Origin: Afipia felis ATCC 53690
Lineage (GTDB): Bacteria > Pseudomonadota > Alphaproteobacteria > Rhizobiales > Xanthobacteraceae
DNA length: 64,000 nt
Reading direction: 5' to 3'
NCBI RefSeq assembly: GCF_000314735.2
Contig: NZ_KB375270.1
Location: 124,001 to 188,000, forward strand
How positions within the stretch are numbered: position 1 is the stretch's first letter; each line of letters starts with the position of its first letter. Made by a program: the position numbers and the translations under genes. Of this stretch, positions 12,615 to 21,491 are shown piece after piece. The notes below the pieces were generated by a model. It was given only the letters and a program-made list of their open reading frames with translations, did no database searches and was not told the DNA's origin.

Positions 12615-14303
12615 ATGAATCATAATACTCCTTTGATATCAACGGTCGTCGTCGGCCTTGTGCTGGCATTTGTCTTCGGTGCGCTGGTCCAGCGTGTCCG
12701 TATTTCTCCGCTCGTGGGCTATCTGCTTGCCGGCGTGGTGATGGGGCCGTTCACGCCCGGCTACGTTGCCGACCAGAATATTGCCAATGAGCTCGCCGAA
12801 ATCGGCATCATTCTTCTGATGTTTGGTGTCGGGCTGCATTTCTCGCTGAAGGATTTGTGGTCGGTGCGGGCGATCGCGCTGCCCGGCGCGGTGGTGCAGA
12901 TTTCGGCCGCCACGGTGATGGGCTGGGGATTGGGTTGGTTGCTCGGCTGGAGCACCGACAAGGGCATCATGTTCGGCATCGCGCTTTCGACGGCTTCGAC
13001 CGTCGTGCTGTTGCGTGCGATGCAGGAGCGGCGGCTGATCGACACCGAACGTGGCCGCATCGCGGTCGGCTGGCTGATCGTCGAGGATATCGCCTGTGTG
13101 CTGACGCTGGTGATGCTGCCTCCTCTAGCAGGGATGTTAAAGGGCCATGCGGCAGGCGAGATGGATGTCGCATCGCTGGTCTGGCCGCTCGCGTTGACGC
13201 TCGGCAAGGTCGCGGCCTTCGTCGTACTGATGCTGGTGGTCGGTCGCCGCCTCATACCGGCGCTTCTGCATTACGTCGCGCATACGGGCTCGCGCGAACT
13301 ATTCCGTCTTGCGGTATTCGCGATCTCACTTGGTGTGGCCTTCGGCGCGGCGATCCTGTTCGACGTTTCATTCGCGCTGGGGGCTTTCTTTGCCGGCATG
13401 ATCCTGAGCGAATCCGAACTCAGCCAGCGTGCCGCGAGCGAGACGCTGCCGCTGCGCGATGCATTTGCGGTGCTGTTCTTCGTTTCCGTGGGCATGCTGT
13501 TCAATCCCTCGATCATCGTGAACGAGCCGTTGCCGCTTCTGGCGACGCTGTTCATCATCCTGTTCGGCAAATCGCTTGCGGCTTACGGCATCGTGCGGGT
13601 GTTCGGCTATTCCAGGTCGACGGCACTGACAATCTCGGCGAGTCTCGCCCAGATCGGCGAGTTCTCGTTCATCCTCGTCAGCCTCGGGGTCAGCCTGTCA
13701 TTGATGACGGAGCGCGGACGTGACCTCGTACTTGCGGGATCGATCATCACCATCATGCTCAACCCGCTGTGGTTTGCGTTGCTCGACCGCATTCTGGTGG
13801 AGAAAAAGGACGCGCCCCCGTTACCGCCGGACGAGAAGCCGGCTCCGCCGCGCGTCGAACTGCCGGTTACGAGGCTTTCGAACCATGTCGTTCTGGTTGG
13901 CTATGGCCGTGTCGGTGGCGTGGTTGGCAAAGCGCTGCGGGGGGCGAACGAGCCATTTCTGGTGATCGAGGACAATCCCGGCACGATCGAGAGGTTGCGG
14001 CAGGAAGGTGTCGAAGTCATCAACGGCAACGCGGCGGCGGCGGGCGTGTTGCAGGCGGCTAATCTCGATGTTGCGCGCGGCTTGCTGGTCGCCATCCCCG
14101 ATGCTTTCGAGGGTGGCCAGATCGTTGCCAAGGCGCGCGCCATCAGTACGAATCTGCCGATTATCGCGCGGGCGCATTCAGAAGAAGAGATCGCCCATCT
14201 CAAGCACCACGGGGCGAATTCGGTCATCATGGGGGAGCATGAGATCGCCAAGGCGATGATCGCGCAGATCGGCGCGGCGGAGGCGCCCTCGCTGGCGTCC
14301 TGA
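12615..14303 (+). CDS. ybaL: Cation:proton antiporter with TrkA-N domain (YbaL-type)
   Basis: A 562-aa CPA2/Kef-type transporter. The N-terminal 380 residues form about 12 membrane segments beginning HNTPLISTVVVGLVLAFVFG, followed by RISPLVGYLLAGVVMGPFTPG, which closely matches E. coli YbaL. From about residue 415 there is a Rossmann RCK/TrkA-N domain (VVLVGYGRVGGVVG) that binds NAD(H). The predicted role is K+ or Na+/H+ exchange gated by nucleotide. ATG 12615 gives the expected N-terminus. The ribosome site is poor, and an upstream in-frame start at 12537 cannot be excluded. Confidence 0.88.
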   Translation: MNHNTPLISTVVVGLVLAFVFGALVQRVRISPLVGYLLAGVVMGPFTPGYVADQNIANELAEIGIILLMFGVGLHFSLKDLWSVRAIALPGAVVQISAATVMGWGLGWLLGWSTDKGIMFGIALSTASTVVLLRAMQERRLIDTERGRIAVGWLIVEDIACVLTLVMLPPLAGMLKGHAAGEMDVASLVWPLALTLGKVAAFVVLMLVVGRRLIPALLHYVAHTGSRELFRLAVFAISLGVAFGAAILFDVSFALGAFFAGMILSESELSQRAASETLPLRDAFAVLFFVSVGMLFNPSIIVNEPLPLLATLFIILFGKSLAAYGIVRVFGYSRSTALTISASLAQIGEFSFILVSLGVSLSLMTERGRDLVLAGSIITIMLNPLWFALLDRILVEKKDAPPLPPDEKPAPPRVELPVTRLSNHVVLVGYGRVGGVVGKALRGANEPFLVIEDNPGTIERLRQEGVEVINGNAAAAGVLQAANLDVARGLLVAIPDAFEGGQIVAKARAISTNLPIIARAHSEEEIAHLKHHGANSVIMGEHEIAKAMIAQIGAAEAPSLAS

Positions 14304-14358
14304 CGCTGCCAGAACCTCATGCTTGTCGTGGGCATCCAAGACGATGCGCAGATACGCG

Positions 14359-15216
14359 TCAGGCCGGTCGCATGTGCCGCGCGTAAAAGGCGAGTTCGAT
14401 CGAGATGAAGCGTGCGTAACTGTCACGCAGATAGGCGGTCGCGTGGGGAGTCCCTGCCTCATTGGTCGAGAAAAAACCGAGCCCGGTGCCTTCGACGATC
14501 ATGTTTGAGACTTGCGTCTTCGATAGTCCGAAACGTTTGGCAATCTGCGCCCGGCTCGGTAGTGGCGTGCCATCAATATCGGACATCATCACCGCCAGCA
14601 CGACAGGGATGGCACCTTCGCGCTTTCCGAAGAAGCATGTGAATTTAGGCATGCGGTCGATCAGCGGAATACCCGTCGCATGCGCGTATCCGGCAGCAGC
14701 GGCGAAACGCCGGATGAAATCCGGATCTTGCGCCAACATCTGCGCGCGTTGCATCTCCGGCTGCACTGCGTCGAGGGCGTTCACTGCATGGGGCATCCAA
14801 CTCTTGACGAAATCGCACATGCGCGGGGTCGGATGGTAGGATTTCGAGCGGCGGTCAGATGGATTTCGTGATGTTTTGACGAAGCCTGCCAGTTTCAGCA
14901 GGGTGAGCGTTGTCTTCAGAGTGCGCGGGGTGAGTTCCTCCCGCTGTGCACACAGGTCGAGCAACTGGGTATAGGTAACGCCGCCGAGCGGGCCATGCCT
15001 TTCATAATAGGCAGCAAAACAAAATACATAAGCGGTCAAACGGAAGCGCGTTTCCGAAGCCATCAGCTTGTTGATGAGGCGCGGCGCCTCGCGGAACCGC
15101 GAGATCGCAACCGTGTATTCGCGAATGGCGGTGGGAAACGTCGGCGAGGTGCGCAATTGCGCGGCTTCAGCCATCAGGGAGTCGCTCAGGTCATCGTCGG
15201 CATCAGTGGGTGACAT
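14359..15216 (-). CDS. Winged-helix transcriptional regulator (MarR-like), two HTH regions
   Basis: A 285-aa protein without membrane segments. Residues about 75-130 (LLDLCAQREELTPRTLKTTL, then LLKLAGFVKTSRNPSDRRSK) look like a MarR-type winged helix with a basic wing. A second helix-turn-helix is visible near residues 220-250 (PSRAQIAKRFGLSKTQVSNM). Two DNA-binding units in one chain are unusual for MarR proteins. ATG 15216 starts MSPTDADDD. Upstream codons would add a basic low-complexity stretch. The target is unknown. It is convergent with the ybaL-like gene. Confidence 0.6.
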   Translation of the reverse strand: MSPTDADDDLSDSLMAEAAQLRTSPTFPTAIREYTVAISRFREAPRLINKLMASETRFRLTAYVFCFAAYYERHGPLGGVTYTQLLDLCAQREELTPRTLKTTLTLLKLAGFVKTSRNPSDRRSKSYHPTPRMCDFVKSWMPHAVNALDAVQPEMQRAQMLAQDPDFIRRFAAAAGYAHATGIPLIDRMPKFTCFFGKREGAIPVVLAVMMSDIDGTPLPSRAQIAKRFGLSKTQVSNMIVEGTGLGFFSTNEAGTPHATAYLRDSYARFISIELAFYARHMRPA

Positions 15217-15450
15217 GGTGCTTTGCCGCAACGATCCTGCCCGGTCCGAATATCTGGCACGTTTTTGACCGCGCCAGATTTGCATGAACGGTTTACGTTT
15301 TTCCGGGAACGGGGGGAATTGGAAATAGGCGCGATGCTGCTGCAGGCGGTGTGTTTGGCCCTGGTCTGGTGGTCACCACCTCTGTCCTGCTTGGTTGATG
15401 TCCGCGGGCGATCTGTTCCAGGAATTTCAGCACGGAGCTTTTTCAATTAC

Positions 15451-15480
15451 GAAAAAAGGCGCGGAGTGATCCGCGCCTTT
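15451..15480 (-). terminator. Rho-independent terminator after icd
   Basis: AAAGGCGCGGA (15455-15465) pairs with TCCGCGCCTTT (15470-15480) around a GTGA loop. Read on the minus strand, the stem is followed by TTTTTTC. It lies 25 bp beyond the icd stop. The rest of the icd to regulator gap (15217-15450) shows no gene. Confidence 0.88.
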
Positions 15481-15505
15481 CATTGTGTGAGCTCTATTTT
15501 GAGGC

Positions 15506-16726
15506 TCAGGCTGTCGCCGCCATCGCCTTGGTCAGGTTTTCCGCGACCTTGTCGAGGAAGCCGGTGGTGGAAAGCCACTTTTGGTCGGGACCGACCAGCA
15601 GCGCCAGATCCTTGGTCATGAAGCCTGACTCGACGGTGTCGACGCAGACCTTCTCCAGCGTCTTGGCGAACTTCGCCAGTTCGGCGTTGTTGTCGAGCTT
15701 GGCGCGGTGGGCGAGACCCTGCGTCCACGCGAAGATCGATGCGATCGAGTTGGTCGAGGTTTCCTTGCCCTTCTGGTGCTCACGGTAGTGGCGCGTCACG
15801 GTGCCGTGGGCGGCTTCGGCTTCCACCACCTGTCCGTCCGGCGTCAGCAACACCGAGGTCATCAGGCCGAGCGAGCCGTAACCCTGCGCCACGGTGTCGG
15901 ACTGCACGTCGCCGTCGTAGTTTTTACAGGCCCAGACATAGCCACCAGACCATTTCAGCGCCGAGGCGACCATGTCGTCGATCAGACGGTGCTCGTAGGT
16001 CAGGCCCTTGGCTTCGAACTTCGATTTGAACTCGGTGTCGTAGATCTCCTGGAAGATGTCCTTGAAGCGGCCGTCATACACCTTGAGGATGGTGTTCTTG
16101 GTCGACAGGTACACCGGATAGCCGCGCGACAGGCCGTAGTTCATCGAGGCGCGGGCGAAGTCGCGGATCGAGTCGTCGAGGTTGTACATGCCCATGGCGA
16201 CGCCGGCGCCGGGGGCCTTGAAGACTTCGCGCTCGATTACCGTACCGTCCTCGCCGACGAACTTCATCGTTAGCGCGCCTTTGCCGGGGAATTTGAAGTC
16301 GGTTGCGCGGTACTGGTCGCCGAAGGCGTGGCGGCCGATGATGATCGGCTTGGTCCAGCCCGGAACAAGACGCGGCACGTTCTTGCAGATGATCGGTTCG
16401 CGGAAGATGACGCCGCCGAGGATGTTGCGGATGGTGCCGTTCGGCGACTTCCACATCTCCTTGAGGCCGAACTCCTTCACGCGGGCTTCATCAGGGGTGA
16501 TGGTCGCGCACTTGACGCCGACGCCGTACTTCTTGATCGCGTTGGCGGCGTCGATGGTGACCTGATCGTTGGTCTTGTCGCGGTATTCCATCCCGAGGTC
16601 GTAATATTCGAGCTTCACATCGAGGAAGGGGTTGATGAGCTTGTCCTTGATGTACTGCCAGATGATCCGGGTCATCTCGTCGCCATCGAGCTCGACAACC
16701 GGGTTCGCTACCTTGATTTTGGCCAT
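15506..16726 (-). CDS. icd: NADP-dependent isocitrate dehydrogenase
   Basis: A 406-aa enzyme of the eukaryote-like, dimeric IDH subfamily common in Alphaproteobacteria. It oxidatively decarboxylates isocitrate to 2-oxoglutarate in the TCA cycle. Landmarks are [14 protein letters not shown] at the N-terminus, [10 protein letters not shown], the phosphate-binding [12 protein letters not shown], and [14 protein letters not shown] near residue 310 for NADP. ATG 16726 opens [15 protein letters not shown], the family start. It is transcribed alone and ends at a strong terminator. The divergent intergenic region contains the 21-bp repeat array. Confidence 0.97.
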   Translation of the reverse strand: MAKIKVANPVVELDGDEMTRIIWQYIKDKLINPFLDVKLEYYDLGMEYRDKTNDQVTIDAANAIKKYGVGVKCATITPDEARVKEFGLKEMWKSPNGTIRNILGGVIFREPIICKNVPRLVPGWTKPIIIGRHAFGDQYRATDFKFPGKGALTMKFVGEDGTVIEREVFKAPGAGVAMGMYNLDDSIRDFARASMNYGLSRGYPVYLSTKNTILKVYDGRFKDIFQEIYDTEFKSKFEAKGLTYEHRLIDDMVASALKWSGGYVWACKNYDGDVQSDTVAQGYGSLGLMTSVLLTPDGQVVEAEAAHGTVTRHYREHQKGKETSTNSIASIFAWTQGLAHRAKLDNNAELAKFAKTLEKVCVDTVESGFMTKDLALLVGPDQKWLSTTGFLDKVAENLTKAMAATA

Positions 16727-16986
16727 GAGGATGCGTGCCTTTTTTTGAGGTTTTTGGAGTGTGTAACCGAGGAATGCGCGCCTCTTAGCACCCGCGGAAC
16801 GGCGGCGGAAGGCAGCTCAAAGCAGCATTTGGTGAGCGGTATTCCGGCGCGATCGGCAGGCCTGCCGTGTGCTTTCGCCAAGGCGGAATCGTCGATTCAA
16901 AAGGGTTCCGTAACCCATTCCGATTACAATCGAATTTCAGTCCGGCCGAGCGCCGTTTGGCTGCGATTTTCCGCCGCACGGAGGCG

Positions 16987-17196
16987 TTGAATCGTTTTCT
17001 TCAGAAGTTGATTCAACTTCTTAAGCGCCTGAATCATCGCCTTCAGGCGTTGATTCGGATTGTTCGCTTTCTGAATCAAAATCTTATCGCGTTGATTCAA
17101 GACCTTCGCGGCTTGATTCAGCGCCTTCAGGGCTTGAATCGGCACCTTCGATGGTTGATGCAGGCGCTTCAGCCATTGAATCGGAAAGCGAAGACG
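16987..17196. repeat. Ten-unit 21-bp tandem repeat with phased GANTC sites
   Basis: Ten contiguous 21-bp units with consensus TTGATTCAGCGCCTTCAGGGC, degenerate, run from 16987 and end directly against the ATG of trmJ at 17197. GANTC occurs at 16989, 17010, 17031, 17052, 17073, 17094, 17115, 17136 and 17178. The unit at 17157 has GATGC instead. Two further GANTC sites lie at 16886 and 16894. The array is a multiple of three, in frame with trmJ and free of stops. It reads as heptads beginning LI or LN, and the opposite strand also encodes heptads. The rest of the 16727-17196 gap holds no other gene. Confidence 0.92.
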
Positions 17197-18378
17197 ATGT
17201 CGGGGACCGACAAGACCAAGCCGCGTACCGACCTGCCGGGCCCCGTGGTGGTGCTGGTGGAGCCGCAGCTTGGCGAGAACATCGGCATGGCCGCTCGCGC
17301 CATGGGTAATTTCGGCCTGACACGTTTACGTTTGGTGAAGCCGCGCGACGGCTGGCCGAACATGGCGGCCCAGCGGGCGGCGGCAGGTGCCGACCACATT
17401 CTGGAGCGGGTGGAGTTGTTCGAGACGGTCGAGGCGGCCGTGGCCGATTGCGCGCTGCTGTTTGCGACCACCGCCCGCGCGCACGATCAGGCCAAGCCTG
17501 TGGTCGCTCCGGATGCTGCAGCCCGCGAGATCGTGGACGAGACGGCGCGCGGCGCCACAGCTGGTATTCTGTTCGGCCGGGAGCGTTCAGGTCTGACCAA
17601 TGAAGAGGTTGCACTCGCCAATCGGATTGTGACTTTCCCGGTCAATCCGGGGTTCGCCTCGCTCAATCTGGCGCAGGCGGTGCTCTTGATGGGCTATGAG
17701 TGGTTCAAGCTGGCGTCTGGTGGTCAGATACCGTTTTCGATGCCGGAGCGTTCCGAGCCAGCGTCCCAGCATCAGATGCACGCGTTTTTCGACAATCTGG
17801 TCGCGGAACTCGACAAGGTCGAGTTCCTGCGCCCAGCCGAGAAGCGAGACGTCATGCTGGTCAATTTACGTAATATTTTCAGTCGGATGGAGCCAAGCAA
17901 ACAGGATATGCACACCCTCCACGGCGTGGTGATGGCGATTGCCGAGGGGCGCAAGGGGCCGGCCAAGGGTGGGGTGCTCGATGGGACCCAGGCTGCGCAG
18001 CTGCGAGCGCTGTTGGCGGAACAGGGCTCCCCGGCAACCGAGGGCAGATCGGGTTCCGTGCGGGGGCTGGCGCGGCTGCTGCGCCGGAACCCCACGGATG
18101 CAGAGCGCATCCTCTGGCAGGCATTGACCAAGGACCGCCGCTTCGCCGCGCAGTTCAAGCGGCAGACGCCGGTCGGTCGTCACATCCCCGATTTCGTCTC
18201 GTTTCCGCGGCGGATGGCGATCGAGATCGTCCATCCGAAGGAAAGCGAGGCTGTCGCCCACGAACGCGCCGTACGGGCCGCCTGGCTCGCTGAGCGCGGC
18301 TATCGTGTAGTTTCGCTGCAGGCGGCTGATATCGAGCGTGATCTGGAAGCGGAATTGAGGCGTCTGGAAGAAGTCTGA
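17197..18378 (+). CDS. trmJ: TrmJ-like tRNA (Cm32/Um32) methyltransferase with C-terminal DUF559 domain
   Basis: A 393-aa protein. Residues about 15-175 are a SPOUT 2'-O-methyltransferase with VVLVEPQLGENIGMAARAM, GILFGRERSGLTNEEV and FPVNPGFASLNLAQAV. These motifs identify the TrmJ/YfhQ group, which methylates the wobble-proximal position 32 of tRNAs using S-adenosylmethionine. Residues about 290-393 resemble DUF559, a Vsr-like nuclease fold (LARLLRRNPTDAERILWQAL, then HIPDFVSFPRRMAIEI). The usual acidic EVDG-type site is replaced by EIVHPKE, so catalysis is doubtful. ATG 17197 directly follows the repeat array. An in-frame start at 16867 would add 110 residues of heptads. Confidence 0.85.
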   Translation: MSGTDKTKPRTDLPGPVVVLVEPQLGENIGMAARAMGNFGLTRLRLVKPRDGWPNMAAQRAAAGADHILERVELFETVEAAVADCALLFATTARAHDQAKPVVAPDAAAREIVDETARGATAGILFGRERSGLTNEEVALANRIVTFPVNPGFASLNLAQAVLLMGYEWFKLASGGQIPFSMPERSEPASQHQMHAFFDNLVAELDKVEFLRPAEKRDVMLVNLRNIFSRMEPSKQDMHTLHGVVMAIAEGRKGPAKGGVLDGTQAAQLRALLAEQGSPATEGRSGSVRGLARLLRRNPTDAERILWQALTKDRRFAAQFKRQTPVGRHIPDFVSFPRRMAIEIVHPKESEAVAHERAVRAAWLAERGYRVVSLQAADIERDLEAELRRLEEV

Positions 18379-18544
18379 TCCGGCGTTGGGTCTGCGCTGC
18401 GTTCAGTGCCCAATTTCGCGGCGGGTCAGCGCAGGCATTGGGCATAATAATTCGTTTGGCGCGTGAATTCGTATCTTTTGGCGCGAAAAGCGGCTGGCAC
18501 GACCGTTGCTCCTCTTGAGGCATCTGCAATGCTCAGGAGGCCTC

Positions 18545-19033
18545 ATGAAACGACCCGATCTCACCGAGAAGCTGCTCGACATCAAGCGCGAGAACGGCTG
18601 GAGCTGGAAACATATCTGCGCCGAGATCGGCGGCCATTCCGAAGTGCTGATCGTGGGCGCTATCCTCGGACAGATGAAGCTGACCAAGCCGCAGGCTGCA
18701 GCCGCGGCAAAACTGTTCGGCCTCTCCAAAGTCGAACAGGCGCTTCTCAACGAAGTGCCGATGCGCGGGGAGGGCCTGACGATGCCGCCGACCGACCCGC
18801 TGATCTATCGCTTCTACGAACTGGTGATGATCAACGGCCCGGCATGGAAGGCGCTGATCGAGGAGGAGTTCGGTGACGGCATCATGTCGGCGATCGATTT
18901 CGACATGACCATGCAGCGCGTCGCCGATCCGAAGGGCGACCGCGTCAGTATCGGCATGACGGGCAAGTTCCTGCCGTATAAATATTACGGCGCTACCGGC
19001 AACCACGCTCCGCTGGGTTACAAGGAGGAGTGA
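18545..19033 (+). CDS. cynS: Cyanate hydratase (cyanase)
   Basis: A 162-aa cyanase that converts cyanate and bicarbonate to ammonia and carbon dioxide. It has an N-terminal helical domain and a C-terminal catalytic domain that assembles as a decamer. The catalytic residues correspond to R89, E92 and S115 (PLIYRFYELV and DGIMSAIDFD). AGGAGG lies four bases before ATG 18545. No cynR, cynT or cyanate transporter is adjacent, so the gene seems to be a stand-alone detoxification or nitrogen-scavenging unit. A GC-rich hairpin at about 19056-19081 may end the transcript. Confidence 0.96.
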   Translation: MKRPDLTEKLLDIKRENGWSWKHICAEIGGHSEVLIVGAILGQMKLTKPQAAAAAKLFGLSKVEQALLNEVPMRGEGLTMPPTDPLIYRFYELVMINGPAWKALIEEEFGDGIMSAIDFDMTMQRVADPKGDRVSIGMTGKFLPYKYYGATGNHAPLGYKEE

Positions 19034-19111
19034 GTAGTCGTAGGCGCGATTCCGAGAGGCCCGCGCCTTGGCGCGAGCCTCGAAGATGACGAAAGCTAGG
19101 AAGCGGCGAAA

Positions 19112-19429
19112 TTATTGGCCGGCCTTCACCTGGGCGACGGCGGGGGCCAGCAATTCGTCCATTTTCACGCGAATCTGCTGTTCGGAGACGCCTTTGTCGG
19201 CGAGGTCGCGGGCGACCTTGCCCAGCACGTCGCTGTCGCCGGAGACCTCGAAATCGGCCGCCACGACGTCCTTGGCATAGGACGTGGCGGCATCGCCGGT
19301 CAGACCGAGCTTTTCGGCGGCCCACAATCCGAGCAGCTTGTTTCGCCGCGCGATCGCCTTGAATCTTTGTTCCTCGTCGACGGCAAACTTCTTTTCAAAG
19401 CCTTCCTCGCGCTTATCGAAACTCGACAT
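19112..19429 (-). CDS. DUF1476 protein, F1-ATPase inhibitor zeta subunit
   Basis: A 105-aa, highly helical, charged protein. The start MSSFDKREEGFEKKFAVDEE is the signature of DUF1476. In Paracoccus this family is the zeta subunit that blocks the F1-ATPase rotor and prevents wasteful ATP hydrolysis. The N-terminal segment is the inhibitory region, and the remainder forms a four-helix bundle. It is divergent from purC, an arrangement often seen in Alphaproteobacteria. No ATP synthase genes are nearby. Confidence 0.9.
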   Translation of the reverse strand: MSSFDKREEGFEKKFAVDEEQRFKAIARRNKLLGLWAAEKLGLTGDAATSYAKDVVAADFEVSGDSDVLGKVARDLADKGVSEQQIRVKMDELLAPAVAQVKAGQ

Positions 19430-19602
19430 ATATCTGACCTGCCAGTTGAATCCCGGAATTGGGAGCCTGTTTTAAATATCGCCGGCGGGGGTGGTTCCCG
19501 CAACGTCCCGAAAGGTCGCAGGAGGCCGATAAGAAGCTGGTAAAACCCCCGAAAATAGCCGGGGTTGCGTTGTAACAAGGGGAGTGATCGGCTAGGTTGC
19601 CC

Positions 19603-19671
19603 ATGAGTCCAGTTCGCGGTTTGTTTTCGTGGATCAAGGACTTCGCGGCAGCTCCGCCGTGCGTCGCGTAG
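19603..19671 (+). CDS. Possible 22-residue leader peptide or small ORF before purC
   Basis: ATG 19603 opens a 22-codon frame (MSPVRGLFSWIKDFAAAP, then PCVA) ending in TAG at 19669, 52 bp ahead of purC. TAGG lies six bases upstream. The peptide has an amphipathic helix-like middle. It could be a leader ORF or chance. The remainder of the 19430-19722 gap shows only a GC-rich inverted repeat near 19543-19568 and no gene. Confidence 0.25.
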   Translation: MSPVRGLFSWIKDFAAAPPCVA

Positions 19672-19722
19672 AGTTTCGGAGCATCCCGATCCATGGATTT
19701 CAACAACACTCGGTACATCCCA

Positions 19723-20490
19723 ATGAGCCGTCGGCGTCGCATCTATGAAGGCAAGGGCAAGGTTCTTTATGAAGGACCGGAGCCTGGCACCCTGATCCAG
19801 CATTTCAAGGATGACGCGACCGCGTTCAATGCCAAGAAACACCAGATCATCGAGGGCAAGGGTGTCCTCAACAACCGGATCTCGGAATATATTTTCCAGC
19901 ATCTGAACGACATCGGTGTGCCGACGCACTTCATCAAGCGGCTCAACATGCGTGAGCAGTTGATCCGAGAGGTCGAGATCGTGCCGCTCGAGGTTGTGGT
20001 GCGCAATGTCGCTGCAGGCTCGCTTTCGCAGCGCCTCGGCATCGAGGAAGGCACACAGCTTCCGCGCTCGATCATCGAGTTCTATTACAAGAACGACCAG
20101 CTCGGCGATCCGATGGTGTCCGAAGAGCACATCACCGCGTTCGGTTGGGCGACGCCGCAGGAGATCGACGACATCATGGCGCTCGCCATCCGCGTCAACG
20201 ATTTCCTTTCCGGAGTTTTCCTTGGCGTCGGCATCCGTCTCGTCGACTTCAAGATGGAATGCGGCCGCCTCTATGAAAACGAGATGATGCGCATCGTCGT
20301 TGCCGACGAAATCTCGCCGGACTCGTGCCGGCTATGGGACATCAAGTCGAACGAGAAGATGGACAAGGATCGCTTCCGCCGCGATCTCGGTGGCCTGCTC
20401 GAGGCCTATACCGAAGTCGCCAAGCGTCTCGGTATTCTGATCGACAACGAGCGTCCGGCAGGCTCCGGCCCGGTGCTGGTGAAAAGCTGA
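19723..20490 (+). CDS. purC: Phosphoribosylaminoimidazole-succinocarboxamide synthase (SAICAR synthetase)
   Basis: A 255-aa ATP-dependent enzyme that joins CAIR and aspartate to give SAICAR, step 8 of purine synthesis. The landmarks are [15 protein letters not shown] at the N-terminus, [34 protein letters not shown] with the catalytic region, and [18 protein letters not shown] 19723 ([10 protein letters not shown]) is favoured over an in-frame ATG at 19693 because the family starts there. It is the first gene of purC-purS-purQ, with gaps of 6 and 7 bp. Confidence 0.97.
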   Translation: MSRRRRIYEGKGKVLYEGPEPGTLIQHFKDDATAFNAKKHQIIEGKGVLNNRISEYIFQHLNDIGVPTHFIKRLNMREQLIREVEIVPLEVVVRNVAAGSLSQRLGIEEGTQLPRSIIEFYYKNDQLGDPMVSEEHITAFGWATPQEIDDIMALAIRVNDFLSGVFLGVGIRLVDFKMECGRLYENEMMRIVVADEISPDSCRLWDIKSNEKMDKDRFRRDLGGLLEAYTEVAKRLGILIDNERPAGSGPVLVKS

Positions 20491-20496
20491 CCAGCC

Positions 20497-20739
20497 ATGA
20501 AAGCACGCGTTACGGTTACGCTGAAGAACGGCATTCTTGATCCGCAGGGCAAAGCCATCGAGGGTGCGCTGAAATCGCTCGGCGTCGATGGCATCGCCAG
20601 CGTACGTCAGGGCAAGGTGTTCGATATCGAGGTTGAAAGCGGCGACAAGGCCAAGGCCGAAGCCGCGCTCAAGGCCGCTGCCGACAAGCTGCTCGCCAAT
20701 ACGGTGATCGAGAACTATCGCGTCGAGGTTCTGGGCTAA
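20497..20739 (+). CDS. purS: Phosphoribosylformylglycinamidine synthase subunit PurS
   Basis: An 80-aa small subunit of the three-part FGAM synthase (PurS, PurQ, PurL). It bridges the glutaminase and the synthetase and helps channel ammonia. The start [20 protein letters not shown] and the central [18 protein letters not shown] are diagnostic. It begins 6 bp after purC and ends 7 bp before purQ, so the three are certainly co-transcribed. Confidence 0.97.
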   Translation: MKARVTVTLKNGILDPQGKAIEGALKSLGVDGIASVRQGKVFDIEVESGDKAKAEAALKAAADKLLANTVIENYRVEVLG

Positions 20740-20746
20740 GCGACCG

Positions 20747-21448
20747 ATGAAATCAGCCGTTCTCGTATTCCCCGGCATCAATCGCGAGCGCGACATGGCG
20801 CGCACATTGAAGCTCGTGTCCGGCACTGAGCCGACCATGGTCTGGCATGCCGAGACCGAATTGCCGAAGGGCACCGATCTCGTCGTTATTCCTGGCGGCT
20901 TCTCTTATGGCGATTATCTGCGTTGCGGAGCCATTGCGGCACGCTCGCCGGTGATGGATGCGGTACGGGCTTATGCGGCGAAGGGCGGCCTCGTGCTCGG
21001 CGTCTGCAACGGTTTCCAGATCCTGTGCGAGAGCGGCCTGTTGCCCGGCATCCTGATGCGCAACGCGCGGCTGCAATTCGTCTGCCGCGACGTGCATCTG
21101 CGCGTGGAGCGTTCCGATACGCCGTTCACACGCGGCTATAATGCGGGGCAGGTGATCCGGGTGCCGGTGGCGCATGGTGAAGGCAACTATGCTGCCGATG
21201 CCGAGACGCTGAAGCGCCTCGAAGGCGATAGCCGCGTGCTCTATCGCTACTGCTCGACCGATGGCGACGTCGGCGACCTGCATAATTTCAACGGCGCGGC
21301 CGCTTCCATCGCCGGTATTGTCAACGAGAAGGGCAACGTGCTTGGCATGATGCCGCATCCCGAGAACCACGTCGAAGACGTGATGGGTTGCACTGACGGC
21401 CGCGGCTTGTTCGCTGGCCTCGCCGCGCATCTGGACCGCGCGGCGTAA
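20747..21448 (+). CDS. purQ: Phosphoribosylformylglycinamidine synthase subunit PurQ (glutaminase)
   Basis: A 233-aa class I glutamine amidotransferase that supplies ammonia to PurL. The nucleophile is C87 in [14 protein letters not shown]. The His/Glu pair of the triad is in [10 protein letters not shown] near the C-terminus. The oxyanion region is [14 protein letters not shown]. It is the final gene of the purCSQ operon and is followed by a clear terminator. Confidence 0.97.
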   Translation: MKSAVLVFPGINRERDMARTLKLVSGTEPTMVWHAETELPKGTDLVVIPGGFSYGDYLRCGAIAARSPVMDAVRAYAAKGGLVLGVCNGFQILCESGLLPGILMRNARLQFVCRDVHLRVERSDTPFTRGYNAGQVIRVPVAHGEGNYAADAETLKRLEGDSRVLYRYCSTDGDVGDLHNFNGAAASIAGIVNEKGNVLGMMPHPENHVEDVMGCTDGRGLFAGLAAHLDRAA

Positions 21449-21491
21449 GCGGATTCTGCGCCACCCGCTTGGACATCAATAGCCGGAAGCA

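Noticed and set aside
16987..17196. CRISPR array
   Set aside because: Units are contiguous 21-bp near-copies without unique spacers; no cas genes.
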